From: Rhodoferax sp.
GTDB taxonomy: Bacteria; Pseudomonadota; Gammaproteobacteria; Burkholderiales; Burkholderiaceae_C
Length of the DNA: 64,000 bases
NCBI RefSeq assembly: GCF_012927445.1
Contig: NZ_JABBPD010000007.1
Span: 558,001-622,000, forward strand
Reading direction: 5' to 3'
Positions 27,501 to 36,606 of this stretch are shown one piece after another (within the stretch, counting starts at the first letter, position 1; the number at the start of each line of letters is the position of its first letter). Both the position numbers and the translations under genes were made by a program. The notes under the pieces were generated by a model. It worked only from the letters and a program-made list of their open reading frames with translations, was not told where the DNA came from and did no database searches.

Positions 27501-27565
27501 GCAAGCACAATCCGATCGATTTGGAGGCTGTTTTGGCGGGGATTGATTGGGACGCGGCAGGTTGA
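24509..27565 (+). CDS. tnpA: Tn3-family transposase
   Basis: This 1018-residue DDE transposase cuts and joins the 38-bp-type ends during replicative transposition. The N-terminus (ILSEVEKTALYGIPNFD) is the DUF4158-like end-binding region. The catalytic part includes YSIDMDVLYGSVDGQKF (first Asp, about residue 706), TTITGDMHSINMANFA (second Asp, about 778) and SENRIESYHQLR (Glu, about 905-909). The length is normal for the family and no frameshift is seen. The ATG at 24509 overlaps the short leader frame of the hexanucleotide repeat, so its translation may depend on leader ribosomes. It is divergent from tnpR. Confidence 0.95.
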   Translation: MSHMRGDPNARLTILSEVEKTALYGIPNFDDFQRIEFFAMTDAERSLALGRKSVLAQVYCLLQIGYFKAKQAFFQFSLDDVQHEDIAFLLQRYFPGQTLVNAPLHTSEYYVQRNKVAKLFGYRMCSDDDLPALRAKATLLARTDVTPTFLLGELMVFLIGQRIVRPGYTTLQDLITHALSVERDRLEKLVEKDLTATARKALQQLLESDDALSELAALKQDAKSFRYLQMGMERQKRLTLAPLYTIAKTLLPSLDISQLNIAYYASLANFYTIYDLRRFKPGQTNLYLLCYAWQRYRQLTDNIVEAFGYHARHLEDSTKAVANQQAAQIHNERQQATPRVGELLLLYVDDSLTDVTPFGTVRGKAFRIMPEEKLRSTGKLLTETPVSQMDLRWQAVDKQSGLCTKNLRPLATALDFASSSASGKVWLAALQWMNEVFAGHKRLATQQLEDIPQRTIPTRLRNFLLSFDEEGKPVGLRADRYEFWVYRQLRKRLDAGDIYLDDSVQHRRFADDLVSMEAKAEALKALDIPWLRQPADQTLDALFVELDKQWRAFDSELRSGKLKHLEFDPVKKTLTWHRPKADKDKQLQQGFYGKLQARDVADVFRFVNERCNFLSAMTPLQPRYAKKVADADSLMAVIIAQAMNHGNFKMAETCDIPYHVLEATHQQHLRPATLIEASNVLSNFIASLPIFPYYSIDMDVLYGSVDGQKFATASPTLKARHSRKYFGKDRGVVAYTLLANHVALQTQMLGANQHESYWVFDICYNNTSDIKPTTITGDMHSINMANFAILHWFGMNLAPRFTNLHAQLKHLCRGPDQEGYADFLIQPVGQIDRHLIAAEKSNLDHIAATLGLKEMSQSVLVRKICTLSGHHRTRKALFEYDKLIRTIYTLRYLRDPQLQRDVHRSENRIESYHQLRSTIAQVNGKKELTGRTDLEVDISNQCGRLIANVVIAYNSMLLSGLLGRCLAAGNEKALDLLRRISPAAWQHLHFLGHYAFRGKHNPIDLEAVLAGIDWDAAG

Positions 27566-27662
27566 TTTAGGTCATCGGGAAATTCCGAGGGTTCGGGCGT
27601 GGAACCCTGGATGCCGTGCAAAATCATCGCGCATCGTTGACGTGGGCGCATAGGGTAAACAC

Positions 27663-27672
27663 GGGGGGGGGG
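27663..27672 (+). repeat. Poly-G tract (10 G) upstream of the passenger chemoreceptor
   Basis: Ten consecutive G lie between tnpA and the chemoreceptor gene, about 92 bp before the chosen start codon. The same gap holds a 13-bp near-direct repeat (27635-27647 and 27730-27742, CGTTGAC-R-TGGGC). Confidence 0.9.
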
Positions 27673-27764
27673 CTGAAAAACCCTACTTCCTAGTAGACAA
27701 TGATGATTTGGAAAACAAACCCGTGTCAGCGTTGACATGGGCTTACCGGGACCCAAGCTCTCCT

Positions 27765-29531
27765 ATGAACAACCTCAAAATCTCAACCCGGCTGATCACG
27801 CTGATTGGCATCCTGTCCGCATTGCTCCTGGCTATCGGCACGCTTGGTTTGTATGGCGTTGGCCGGTCAAACGATGCGCTGAAGACGGTCTACGAAGACC
27901 GTGTCGTGGCCCTCGATCAACTCGGTGAAATCGGTTACTTGGTGCAGCGCAACCGCGTGCTGGTCATGGACATGATGCTACAGCCCGAGCCTGCCAATGT
28001 GCAAAAGCGCAACAAGGAGCTGCTTGGCAACGTCGAAAAAGTAACGAAGATTTGGGCTGCTTACATGGCCACCTATCTCACCCCGCAAGAAAAGACTTTG
28101 GCTGACACTTTTGCAGTGGCGCAAAAATCGTATGTGCAGGAAGGGATTCTGCCAACGGCGCAGGCCATGCTGGCCAACGATGCGACGACCGCTTCTGAGA
28201 TATATAAAACAAAAATCAGCCTGCTGGCGCCCGCAACGCAGGAGGGTGTGGGAAAGCTGATGGAGTTACAACTCGATGTAGCCAAGGAGGAATACGTCGC
28301 CGCAGAGGCCCGCTATGCCATGCTGCGCATGCTTATGGTGGGGGCCATTGGTGCTGGCTTTTTGTTTGCCGTTGCTTTCGGCATGGCACTGGTGCGCGGC
28401 ATAAGTCGCCAGCTCGGCGGCGAACCAGGCGAGGCAGCAGAGCTGGCCCGCAGCGTTGCCGCAGGCGACCTCACTTCGCGTATTGACCTCAAGGCAGGGG
28501 ACACCACCAGCATGATGGCGCAGCTCAGCGCCATGCAAAAGAGTCTGTCCGAAGTCGTGAGCAGCGTGCGACAGGGCTCCGACGGTGTGGCTACTGCCAG
28601 TGCCGAGATTGCCCAGGGCAACAACGACCTGTCGGCCCGCACTGAATCGCAAGCCAGTGCACTGGAAGAAACTGCCGCCTCCATGGAGCAGCTCAGCGCC
28701 ACGGTCAAGCAAAACGCCGACAGCGCCAGGCAGGCCAACCAGTTGGCGATGAACGCCAGCACGGTTGCCATCAAGGGCGGCGAGGTGGTAGCCCAGGTGG
28801 TGGGCACCATGAAGGACATCAACGACTCGTCGAAAAGAATTTCGGACATCATCAGCGTGATCGACGGCATCGCCTTCCAGACCAACATCCTGGCCCTCAA
28901 TGCAGCGGTTGAAGCAGCCCGTGCCGGTGAGCAGGGCCGTGGCTTTGCCGTGGTGGCCAGTGAAGTGCGCAGCCTGGCCGGACGCAGCGCTGAGGCGGCC
29001 AAAGAAATCAAGAGCCTCATCAACGCCAGCGTAGCGCGGGTTGAGCAAGGTACTGCGTTGGTGGATCAGGCGGGGACAACCATGACCGAGGTGGTCAGCT
29101 CCATCAAGCGTGTGACCGATCTCATGGGCGAGATCAGCGCGGCCAGCAACGAGCAGGCCGCAGGCGTATCCCAAGTGGGTGAAGCCGTCCAGCAAATGGA
29201 CCAGGTGACACAGCAAAATGCGGCGCTGGTGGAGGAAATGGCCGCAGCTGCAAGCAGCCTCAAATCGCAGGCCGAAGACCTGGTGGGAACGGTGGCGGTG
29301 TTCAAGCTCGGCGGCGATGACGAGCACCACAATGCGGCCCCACGCCCGGTTGCGGTGCGCGCGTCCGTATCCAGCGCCAAACCTCATAAAAGCCCAGATA
29401 GGCGTGCTTTGACAGCTCCCTCCAAACCCGCATCAAATCCAACTACTGTGAGAATTGCCACTAAGTCTCCTGCCAATACAGTAGCTTCGTCCGCCTCCAA
29501 GGGAGGAAATGACGAGTGGGAAACGTTCTGA
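27765..29531 (+). CDS. Methyl-accepting chemotaxis protein, transposon passenger
   Basis: This 588-residue chemoreceptor is carried by the transposon. It has an N-terminal transmembrane helix ([15 protein letters not shown] start), a periplasmic four-helix-bundle domain with [12 protein letters not shown], a second helix near 190-212, HAMP, and a signalling domain with the conserved tip [20 protein letters not shown]. The tail is a Lys/Ser/Pro/Ala-rich linker ending EWETF, a good CheR-docking pentapeptide. I chose the ATG at 27765 because it aligns with the start of the paralogue at 7992-9677 and follows CTCTCCT. The closeness of the two suggests capture from a related host. The ligand is unknown. 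Confidence 0.9.
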   Translation: MNNLKISTRLITLIGILSALLLAIGTLGLYGVGRSNDALKTVYEDRVVALDQLGEIGYLVQRNRVLVMDMMLQPEPANVQKRNKELLGNVEKVTKIWAAYMATYLTPQEKTLADTFAVAQKSYVQEGILPTAQAMLANDATTASEIYKTKISLLAPATQEGVGKLMELQLDVAKEEYVAAEARYAMLRMLMVGAIGAGFLFAVAFGMALVRGISRQLGGEPGEAAELARSVAAGDLTSRIDLKAGDTTSMMAQLSAMQKSLSEVVSSVRQGSDGVATASAEIAQGNNDLSARTESQASALEETAASMEQLSATVKQNADSARQANQLAMNASTVAIKGGEVVAQVVGTMKDINDSSKRISDIISVIDGIAFQTNILALNAAVEAARAGEQGRGFAVVASEVRSLAGRSAEAAKEIKSLINASVARVEQGTALVDQAGTTMTEVVSSIKRVTDLMGEISAASNEQAAGVSQVGEAVQQMDQVTQQNAALVEEMAAAASSLKSQAEDLVGTVAVFKLGGDDEHHNAAPRPVAVRASVSSAKPHKSPDRRALTAPSKPASNPTTVRIATKSPANTVASSASKGGNDEWETF

Positions 29532-29543
29532 GGCGCTGCGAGT

Positions 29544-29780
29544 ATGACAACGCCAAATGCAACGCCACCGGATGTGGACATGGAGATACTGGCCTGTTTG
29601 TTGGCAGAGTTGCGCGATGCTCTGGTAGAGACAGCACTGGCTTTGCGAGACTATCAATTTACATTTGACTCTGATGCGCGGTGCCAGGCACGGGACCAGG
29701 CGGGCCAATGGATTGCGCGGGTTCAGGGCGGTGAAAGCCGAAGTCAAAACGGTCTGTTACGCCATCGGCCGTTTGATTGA
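29544..29780 (+). CDS. Small hypothetical protein inside the transposon
   Basis: This 78-codon open frame begins 13 bp after the chemoreceptor stop and ends before the right inverted repeat. The N-terminal half (DMEILACLLAELRDALVETALAL) could form an acidic amphipathic helix; the C-terminal part looks non-conserved. I recognise no family. It could be a real small gene co-transcribed with the chemoreceptor, or filler between the gene and the transposon end. Confidence 0.3.
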   Translation: MTTPNATPPDVDMEILACLLAELRDALVETALALRDYQFTFDSDARCQARDQAGQWIARVQGGESRSQNGLLRHRPFD

Positions 29781-29811
29781 ACCCAGACGCAAGCTGTTAC
29801 TTTGTAACGGT

Positions 29812-29845
29812 TCTGAAATTTTCGTGGATTTGGGCGTACAACCCC
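29812..29845. repeat. Right terminal inverted repeat of the Tn3-family element
   Basis: Read on the minus strand from 29845, it begins GGGGTTGTACGCCC and continues to AATTTCAGA, matching the left end with one mismatch in 34 bp. Confidence 0.95.
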
Positions 29846-29850
29846 GATGT
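29846..29850. repeat. Target-site duplication, right copy (GATGT)
   Basis: It is identical to the left copy at 23675-23679. The remaining gap to the next gene (29851-30106) holds only a terminator and a partial dispersed repeat; I see no gene in it. Confidence 0.95.
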
Positions 29851-29985
29851 GCCAAGCGGTGTGGGTCGCGTACATTTATCTCAATCGACAACGGGCCACA
29901 GGCTTGCTGACGGTGAAAGGCCCCGGAGACAAGCCCGCACGGGCATATTAAAAATGACGCAGCCACAAGCAGACGCATCTGGAAA

Positions 29986-30014
29986 AAACACCGGTAATCC
30001 CGGTGTTTTTTTTT
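29986..30014 (+). terminator. Rho-independent terminator
   Basis: The nine-base stem AAACACCGG/CCGGTGTTT has a five-base loop and is followed by nine T. Before the transposon inserted, it would have lain about 140 bp after the GMC oxidoreductase stop, so it probably ended that transcript. Confidence 0.85.
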
Positions 30015-30045
30015 ATCAAATTGGCCTGTAGACGCCGTATTTATT

Positions 30046-30071
30046 GCGCTATAAGCTATAAATACTGTAGC
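30046..30071 (-). repeat. Partial copy of the dispersed repeat (head only)
   Basis: It reads GCTACAGTATTTATAGC on the minus strand, matching the head of the dispersed repeat without the GCTAGAGGCC tail. It lies 36 bp before the TauE-like gene. Confidence 0.45.
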
Positions 30072-30106
30072 AATTGTGGCGCCATGGCGGGTGCGACAAT
30101 CCTCTG

Positions 30107-30865
30107 ATGGAATTATTGATTGTCTCGCTGGCCTCGCTTTTGGCCGGTTTTGTGGATTCGATTGTGGGTGGCGGCGGCCTGATTCTGGTGCCCGCCCTGT
30201 TTGCCACCTTCCCCGCCGCACCTCCGGCCACCCTGTTTGGTACCAACAAAGGGGCTTCGGTCTGGGGCACGGCATTTGCGACCTGGCAATTCAGCCGGCG
30301 GGTCGAGATGCGCTGGGCCGCCCTGTTGCCCGCCGCTGGGGCTGGTTTTGTTGCCGCTTTTGCCGGTGCCTGGCTGGTGACCGTGGTGTCGCCCGACTTT
30401 TTACGCAAGGTGCTACCGGCCGTCTTGCTGGTGGTGTTGATCTACACCCTGCTTAAAAAGGAGTTGGGCCGGACCCATGCGCCACGGTTTTCCGGCAGCA
30501 AAGAAAAGCTGCTGGCGGCGACGATCGGTGCCGTGATCGGGTTTTATGACGGGTTTTTCGGGCCGGGTACGGGCAGCTTTCTTGTCTTTTTGTTTGTGCG
30601 CCTGCTGGGCTACGATTTTCTCAGTGCCTCGGCCTCGGCCAAGCTGATCAACACCGCAACCAATGTGGCGGCGCTGATTCTGTTTGTGGGCAAAGGCCAT
30701 ATCTGGTGGCACTTTGTGGTCGTCATGGCGCTGGCGAATGTGGTGGGCAGTCTGCTGGGCACCCGCCTGGCGCTCATGCACGGCACAGGTTTTGTGCGCG
30801 TGGTTTTTATCGGGGTGGTAAGTGCACTGATATTGAAGACGGGGTATGACGCTTTTTGGCGTTGA
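30107..30865 (+). CDS. TauE/SafE-family membrane exporter
   Basis: This 252-residue inner-membrane protein is of the sulfite/sulfoacetate exporter family. Two repeated halves of about four helices each carry the family motifs: AGFVDSIVGGGGLILVP in the first and IGFYDGFFGPGTGSF in the second. It likely moves a small organic or sulfur anion, but the substrate cannot be told. I chose the ATG at 30107, where the first helix begins. No obvious partner is linked; the diguanylate cyclase follows about 36 bp downstream on the same strand. Confidence 0.9.
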   Translation: MELLIVSLASLLAGFVDSIVGGGGLILVPALFATFPAAPPATLFGTNKGASVWGTAFATWQFSRRVEMRWAALLPAAGAGFVAAFAGAWLVTVVSPDFLRKVLPAVLLVVLIYTLLKKELGRTHAPRFSGSKEKLLAATIGAVIGFYDGFFGPGTGSFLVFLFVRLLGYDFLSASASAKLINTATNVAALILFVGKGHIWWHFVVVMALANVVGSLLGTRLALMHGTGFVRVVFIGVVSALILKTGYDAFWR

Positions 30866-30901
30866 CTGCTGCCAGAATCAAGGCTTACGTTGGAGACCAA
30901 C

Positions 30902-31921
30902 TTGCGGTACAAAGAATCAAAAGAACAAAGCGCTGAATTGCTGCGAACTGTGCTGGCGTTGATGGGGCAGCACGATGCTGCGTTCAATCCGGTGACGTTT
31001 ACCGTCTGGTACGAGTTTGCGGCCGGCATGAATGCCCGCTTGACACAGGCCATTGAGAGCGCTCTTCAAAACGAGCCCCGGCTCGGTGACGACGCCTTGG
31101 ATCGTCTCTATCAGGCCTACGTGGCTGAGGCCGATCCGGCGGCGATGCAACGCATCAGCGGTGAGTTGCAGCGCATGATGGCGAGCATGGCGGCCAGCGC
31201 CTTGCGCACGGGCGATCGGGCCGGTGTTTTTGGTGAGCAGCTCCGGGGTCTGACGGTGGCGCTCAATACGAATAATCCGACCGTTATGACGCCGCTGGTC
31301 ACGCAGGCGCTGGCCGGCACGGTGGAGATGAGGAGTTCGGCGCAAGAGCTCGAGCAACAGGTCCTCGTCAGTTGCCGGGAAATTGAGCGTCTGCATGTGG
31401 ATTTGATCCGCGCCCGCGACGAAGCCGTGCTGGACCCCCTCACGCGGGTTTTGAACCGCAAGGGGTTCGACCAGGAACTGGCGTCCATGTTGGCGCAACC
31501 GCCCGCGCCGGGCAGCACCCATGGCCTGATCATGCTCGACATCGATCATTTCAAGTTGGTCAATGACAGCCATGGCCATGTCATGGGCGATCGGGTCATC
31601 CAGGCGCTGGGCGAGGTCTTGCGCAGTTGCGTGACCGGCAAGGCGCATTCCGTGGCGCGCTATGGCGGCGAGGAATTTGCGATTTTGCTGCCCCACAGCA
31701 CGCTGGACTTCAGCATGGCGCTGGCGGACACGGTGCGGCTGCGGACCCGGGCCATGAAGATTCGCGATCGCCGGACGCAGGAGGTGGTGTTGACGGTCAC
31801 TATTTCAGCCGGGGTGGCGGCGATGCAGGCGGGCGATGATGCCCAGGGCTTGATCGAGCGCGCCGATGCGGCCCTGTACAAATCCAAGGAGTCAGGACGG
31901 GATTGCGTTACCTGCGCTTGA
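30902..31921 (+). CDS. Soluble diguanylate cyclase (GGEEF)
   Basis: This 339-residue cytoplasmic protein probably makes cyclic di-GMP. An all-helical N-terminal region (about 1-165; FTVWYEFAAGMN) is of the kind often seen before GGDEF domains. The catalytic domain (about 170-338) has DPLTRVLNRKGFD, LDIDHFKLVND and the intact active site ARYGGEEF. Unlike the other three GGDEF proteins in the window, it lacks an RxxD I-site (KAHS stands there), so product inhibition may be absent. I chose the TTG at 30902 because GGAG lies six bases upstream. Its 3' end overlaps mrdA by 14 bp in convergent orientation. Confidence 0.85.
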   Translation: MRYKESKEQSAELLRTVLALMGQHDAAFNPVTFTVWYEFAAGMNARLTQAIESALQNEPRLGDDALDRLYQAYVAEADPAAMQRISGELQRMMASMAASALRTGDRAGVFGEQLRGLTVALNTNNPTVMTPLVTQALAGTVEMRSSAQELEQQVLVSCREIERLHVDLIRARDEAVLDPLTRVLNRKGFDQELASMLAQPPAPGSTHGLIMLDIDHFKLVNDSHGHVMGDRVIQALGEVLRSCVTGKAHSVARYGGEEFAILLPHSTLDFSMALADTVRLRTRAMKIRDRRTQEVVLTVTISAGVAAMQAGDDAQGLIERADAALYKSKESGRDCVTCA

Positions 31922-33911
31922 GGGGCGCGGCACTGGCTGCAGTTTCGGGCGGCTTGGCGACCTCGGGTGAGCCGGGTGGCCAGGGAAATTCGGCCGCCGT
32001 GCGGGGCTTGCCAATGGGCGTGGTCACCTGGGCTTTTTGCACGGCTTGAATATCCTCTTTGCTTGGGTATTGGTTAAGCAGCCAGTAATCAAGCACCCGG
32101 CGGGCAATGGGCGCCGCACTCTGGCCACCGAAGCCGGCGTTTTCCACAATGATGGCCAGTGCAATTTTGGGTTCGTCTGCCGGTGCAAACGCGGTGAACA
32201 GCGCATGGTCGCGAAAGCGCTCTTCCATTTTGGAGGCCACGTACTTTTCGTTTTGCTTGATTTGCACCACCTGGGCCGTGCCGGTCTTGCCGGCGCTGGT
32301 GTAGGGGGAGCCTCTGAAGCTGGCGGCAGAGGTGCCCTCAATGTTGACGCCCACCATGGCCTTCTTGATGACCGCAATATTGGCCGGTTTGGCAATCACT
32401 TCCCCCACTGATTCGTGTGTGGTGGTCGTGGGGGCGTGGGTCATGATGTCCATCACCTCCTTCACCAGGTGCGGCTTCATCTTGACGCCGTTGTTGGCGA
32501 GCGTGGCGGTGGCCGAGGCCAGCTGCAGCATGGTGAAATTGTTGTAGCCCTGGCCGATGCCCAGTGAAATGGTCTCGCCGGCGTACCATTTTTGCTGGTC
32601 GGCGCGCTTGTAGGCTTTGCGTTTCCATTCGGTGGATGGCAGCAGGCCGCGCACTTCGCCGTGGATGTCGATGCCGGTGAGTTCACCAAAACCAAAGCGT
32701 TGCAGCTGGTCATGGATGGTGTCGACCCCCATGTCGTTGGCCAGGATGTAATAGTAGGTGTCGCAGGACTGGACAATGGAGCTGTACATATTCACCATGC
32801 CGTGGCCACCCTCCTTGTCGTCCCGAAACCGGTGGTTGCCCAGCATGAAAAATCCGGGGTCGGCGATCGACTGTTCGGGTGTGCGCAGGCCGGTCTCCAG
32901 GGCTGCCAGCGCCATGAACGGCTTGTAGGTGGAGCCGGGCGGGTAGGTGCCGCGCAGCGCCCGGTTGAGCAGCGGTTTGTTGGGTGATTCGTTGAGCGCT
33001 TGCCAACTCTCGCTGTCAATGCCTTCGACAAACAGGTTGGGGTCAAAGGTGGGCTTGCTGACGAACGCCAGGACTTCACCGGTCTTGGGGTCCATGGCCA
33101 CCAGCGCGCCACGGCGCTCGCCAAACAATTCTTCCACCAGGTGCTGCAGCTTGATGTCGATCGACAGCTTGACGGTGTTGCCCGGCACGGCGGGGCTGCT
33201 GGCCAGCCGGCGCATGGCGCGTCCGCCGGCCGAGGTCTCCATCGAATCCACGCCGGTGGTGCCGTGCAACTCGGCCTCAAAACTCTGCTCGACACCGAGT
33301 TTTCCGATGTAGTCCGTGCCGCGGTAGTTGGCCTGGTCGTCCGAGTCGTCAATCTTTTCTTTTTCGGACTGGTTGATGCGGCCGATGTAGCCAATGACAT
33401 GGCTGGCCAGTTCGCCATAGGGGTAGTTGCGAAACAGCCGGGCCTTGATGTCGACACCTGGAAAACGATAGCGTTGTGCCGCAAATTTGGCCACTTCTTC
33501 GTCACTCAGACGGGTGCGCAGCGGCAGCGACTCGAAGCTTTTTGACTCGTCCTGAAGCTTCTTGAAGCGGCGGCGGTCCCGTGGTGTAATTTCCAGTACC
33601 AGGGACAAGGCTTCAATTGTTTGCTCCAGGTCGGCAACCTTGGACGGTGTGACTTCCAGTGTGTAGGCCGAGTAGTTGGAAGCCAGCACAATGCCGTTGC
33701 GGTCGAGGATGAGCCCCCGGTTTGGCACCACCGGCACAATGGCCGTGCGGTTGTTTTCCGCCTGCTCCAGCAGGTCCTCGTGGCGCACGATCTGCAGGTA
33801 CATCAGCCGGGAGGCCAGCAGCACAAAGCACGCCACGACGACGATGCTGGCCACCAGCACCCGAGCCCGAAAACGGGACAGGTCGGCTTCAACATTGCGA
33901 AGTTCCATCAT
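31908..33911 (-). CDS. mrdA: Penicillin-binding protein 2 (peptidoglycan transpeptidase)
   Basis: This 667-residue class B PBP cross-links lateral-wall peptidoglycan in the elongasome. It has one N-terminal transmembrane helix (about 17-38), the pedestal domain with NRGLILDRNGIVLASNYSA, and the transpeptidase domain. The active site comprises PPGSTYKPF (Ser327, Lys330), SCD at 382-384 and KTGT at 542-545. The Pro-rich tail ends LKRR. It is the last visible gene of the mreB-mreC-mreD-mrdA operon. rodA, its usual partner, does not follow; a convergent diguanylate cyclase gene occupies that place. Confidence 0.95.
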   Translation of the reverse strand: MMELRNVEADLSRFRARVLVASIVVVACFVLLASRLMYLQIVRHEDLLEQAENNRTAIVPVVPNRGLILDRNGIVLASNYSAYTLEVTPSKVADLEQTIEALSLVLEITPRDRRRFKKLQDESKSFESLPLRTRLSDEEVAKFAAQRYRFPGVDIKARLFRNYPYGELASHVIGYIGRINQSEKEKIDDSDDQANYRGTDYIGKLGVEQSFEAELHGTTGVDSMETSAGGRAMRRLASSPAVPGNTVKLSIDIKLQHLVEELFGERRGALVAMDPKTGEVLAFVSKPTFDPNLFVEGIDSESWQALNESPNKPLLNRALRGTYPPGSTYKPFMALAALETGLRTPEQSIADPGFFMLGNHRFRDDKEGGHGMVNMYSSIVQSCDTYYYILANDMGVDTIHDQLQRFGFGELTGIDIHGEVRGLLPSTEWKRKAYKRADQQKWYAGETISLGIGQGYNNFTMLQLASATATLANNGVKMKPHLVKEVMDIMTHAPTTTTHESVGEVIAKPANIAVIKKAMVGVNIEGTSAASFRGSPYTSAGKTGTAQVVQIKQNEKYVASKMEERFRDHALFTAFAPADEPKIALAIIVENAGFGGQSAAPIARRVLDYWLLNQYPSKEDIQAVQKAQVTTPIGKPRTAAEFPWPPGSPEVAKPPETAASAAPLKRR

Positions 33912-33924
33912 GATGGCAGCTCAG

Positions 33925-34455
33925 TCAAAGCGGGCGGTTCGCGTCGGGATTGGGGGTCCTTCTTTGCGGCAGCAGCAGGATCACACTGAAGACCGGCCAC
34001 AGCAGCGATTCAATAACCGGTGCCAGCAGAATCCATAAGCTGGGGAAGGCGCTGCCCGACATCATGCGAACGGCCAGTTCAATGGCGTGGGACGCGGCAA
34101 ACAGGGGCAAGACCTGGAACGCCTGAGACGGTACCGTGAACCACAGCAGGCGGCGGTGGATGGCAATGGCCAAAAAGCTCAGGACGGTATAGGCCATCGC
34201 ATGCTGCCCCAGCATGGCGCCTTGGTGCACGTCGATTAACAGTCCAAAGACAAAAGCGACGCCAATACCCACCCGCTGCGGTTGATGAATACTCCAAAAC
34301 ACCAGGATCAGCGCCAAAACGTCCGGTATCCAGGCCGCGCGACCCCACAGGCCCATGTTCTGCAGCATGCTGAAGGCCAGTGTTGCCAGCAAGCTGCCCC
34401 AGATGAAGAGTGGATTGGCGGGCAGCAGCAGTTGATGCCCCGGACGCATGATCAT
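33925..34455 (-). CDS. mreD: Rod shape-determining protein MreD
   Basis: This 176-residue inner-membrane protein has about five hydrophobic segments (LLATLAFSMLQNM, IPDVLALILVFWSI, VGIGVAFVFGLLIDV and others). It is needed for rod shape and linked to MreC and PBP2. The pattern QPQRVGIGVAFVFGLLIDVHQGAMLGQHA is typical of MreD. It overlaps mreC by four bases and mrdA starts about 13 bp downstream. Confidence 0.92.
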   Translation of the reverse strand: MIMRPGHQLLLPANPLFIWGSLLATLAFSMLQNMGLWGRAAWIPDVLALILVFWSIHQPQRVGIGVAFVFGLLIDVHQGAMLGQHAMAYTVLSFLAIAIHRRLLWFTVPSQAFQVLPLFAASHAIELAVRMMSGSAFPSLWILLAPVIESLLWPVFSVILLLPQRRTPNPDANRPL

Positions 34456-35372
34456 TTTCTAGTCCCTTTTTTGACCGGCCCGGGAGGGGCTTCCACGGCG
34501 GGACGCGGAGCAATCTGGGTGGTCAGCGGTTTGAGGACCATCACATGCCCCACCCCGGAGACCAGGGCCAGTGGCACACAGGTAATCCGGGCGAAGGCCG
34601 AGTCCACCCGGCGTTCCACATTGGTCACCCGGGCCACGGGCAGGCCCGGCGGATAGACGCCGTCCACACCACTGGTGGTCAGCAGATCGCCGGTTTGCAC
34701 ATCCGCGTTGGCGGCCATGAACCGCAGTTCCAGTGAACTGGAACGCAACGTCGGGTCACCAAAGGCCACACCACGCGCGCCGGTGCGCGTATTGAGCACT
34801 GGAATCGCCTGGTCCCGATCGGTCACCAGGGTCACTTCGCTCACCAGTGGGTAGACCCGCGTCACTTGGCCCAACACCCCTGTTTCATCCAGCACCGGAG
34901 AGCCGGGCTCGATGCCCTTAAGCCCGCCGCGGTCAATGATGACTTTGCGGGTGTAGGGGTCAGCGGCGTCATACAGCACCTGCGCTGCCTGCGAGGGGGT
35001 TGCCACCCGTTCGCGCAAGGCCAGCAGTTGGCGCAGACGTGAATTTTCCAGGACCAGTTGCTCGACCTGATTGGCGCGCTGGGATTGCAGATCCAGTTTG
35101 CGGCGCGCTGCTTCTTCGCTGGCCTGAGAGGCGCTCAACGATTCAAAATATTTATTGCCGCCCTGCGCCCATACCACTGGGCGCAGGGCCAGCCATTGCA
35201 CCGGGTACAGCACCGTCGCCAGCGTCGCACGCAGGGGTTGCGTGACATGGAGGCGTACATCGGCCACCATCAAAAACAGCGCCAGCGCGCTGAAAAATGT
35301 TAGTTTGGACAGGGCCGAGGGGCCCTGTCTGAAGAAAGGAGGGGGCGTGCCGTCCAGCGTACCAAGTGGCAT
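34452..35372 (-). CDS. mreC: Rod shape-determining protein MreC
   Basis: This 306-residue bitopic protein has an N-terminal transmembrane helix (about 20-40), a coiled coil (about 70-115, ASQASEEAARRKLDLQ onward) and the periplasmic beta domains with VIIDRGGLKGIEPGSPV and LLTTSGVDGVYPPGLPVARV. It scaffolds PBP2 and MreD along MreB. It lies 15 bp after mreB and overlaps mreD by four bases. Confidence 0.95.
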   Translation of the reverse strand: MPLGTLDGTPPPFFRQGPSALSKLTFFSALALFLMVADVRLHVTQPLRATLATVLYPVQWLALRPVVWAQGGNKYFESLSASQASEEAARRKLDLQSQRANQVEQLVLENSRLRQLLALRERVATPSQAAQVLYDAADPYTRKVIIDRGGLKGIEPGSPVLDETGVLGQVTRVYPLVSEVTLVTDRDQAIPVLNTRTGARGVAFGDPTLRSSSLELRFMAANADVQTGDLLTTSGVDGVYPPGLPVARVTNVERRVDSAFARITCVPLALVSGVGHVMVLKPLTTQIAPRPAVEAPPGPVKKGTRK

Positions 35373-35387
35373 CGCTGCACCTAATGA

Positions 35388-36431
<1,044 letters not shown>

Positions 36432-36584
36432 TTAAAATCCTCTCGGGTATGGCGTGCACTTCGGCCTGCCATCACCCTGTTAGCTGGTTGAATATCGGGT
36501 TTTTCTGACAAAAAGCCGCAGTGCAGCAAGCCGGATGCCAAAGGCAGGATAATACCTTATCCCCTGTGAAAACTTTAGCCGGCG

Positions 36585-36606
36585 AGGCCTCTCGGGAGGC
36601 CTTTTA
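36585..36606 (+). terminator. Hairpin with short T tail before gatC
   Basis: The AGGCCTC/GAGGCCT stem has a four-base loop and is followed by CTTTT-like sequence (TTTT at 36602-36605). It stands about 27 bp before the gatC start, so it could act as a leader attenuator or as insulation between mreB and gatC. It is unusual to find a terminator so close in front of a gene. Confidence 0.45.

Larger units (their letters stand above)
23680..29845. mobile_element. Complete Tn3-family transposon carrying a chemoreceptor gene
   Basis: This 6166-bp element is bounded by inverted repeats starting GGGG and by a 5-bp direct repeat GATGT, the normal Tn3-family duplication size. It contains divergent tnpR and tnpA genes with a candidate res region between them. 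A passenger methyl-accepting chemotaxis gene and a small open frame lie to the right. All parts look intact, so it may be able to move. Tn1721 is a known precedent for a chemotaxis-like passenger in this family. Confidence 0.95.

Noticed and set aside
29544..29780. The small frame as a clear second passenger gene
   Set aside because: No recognised family and no strong ribosome-binding site, so it is kept only as a low-confidence feature.
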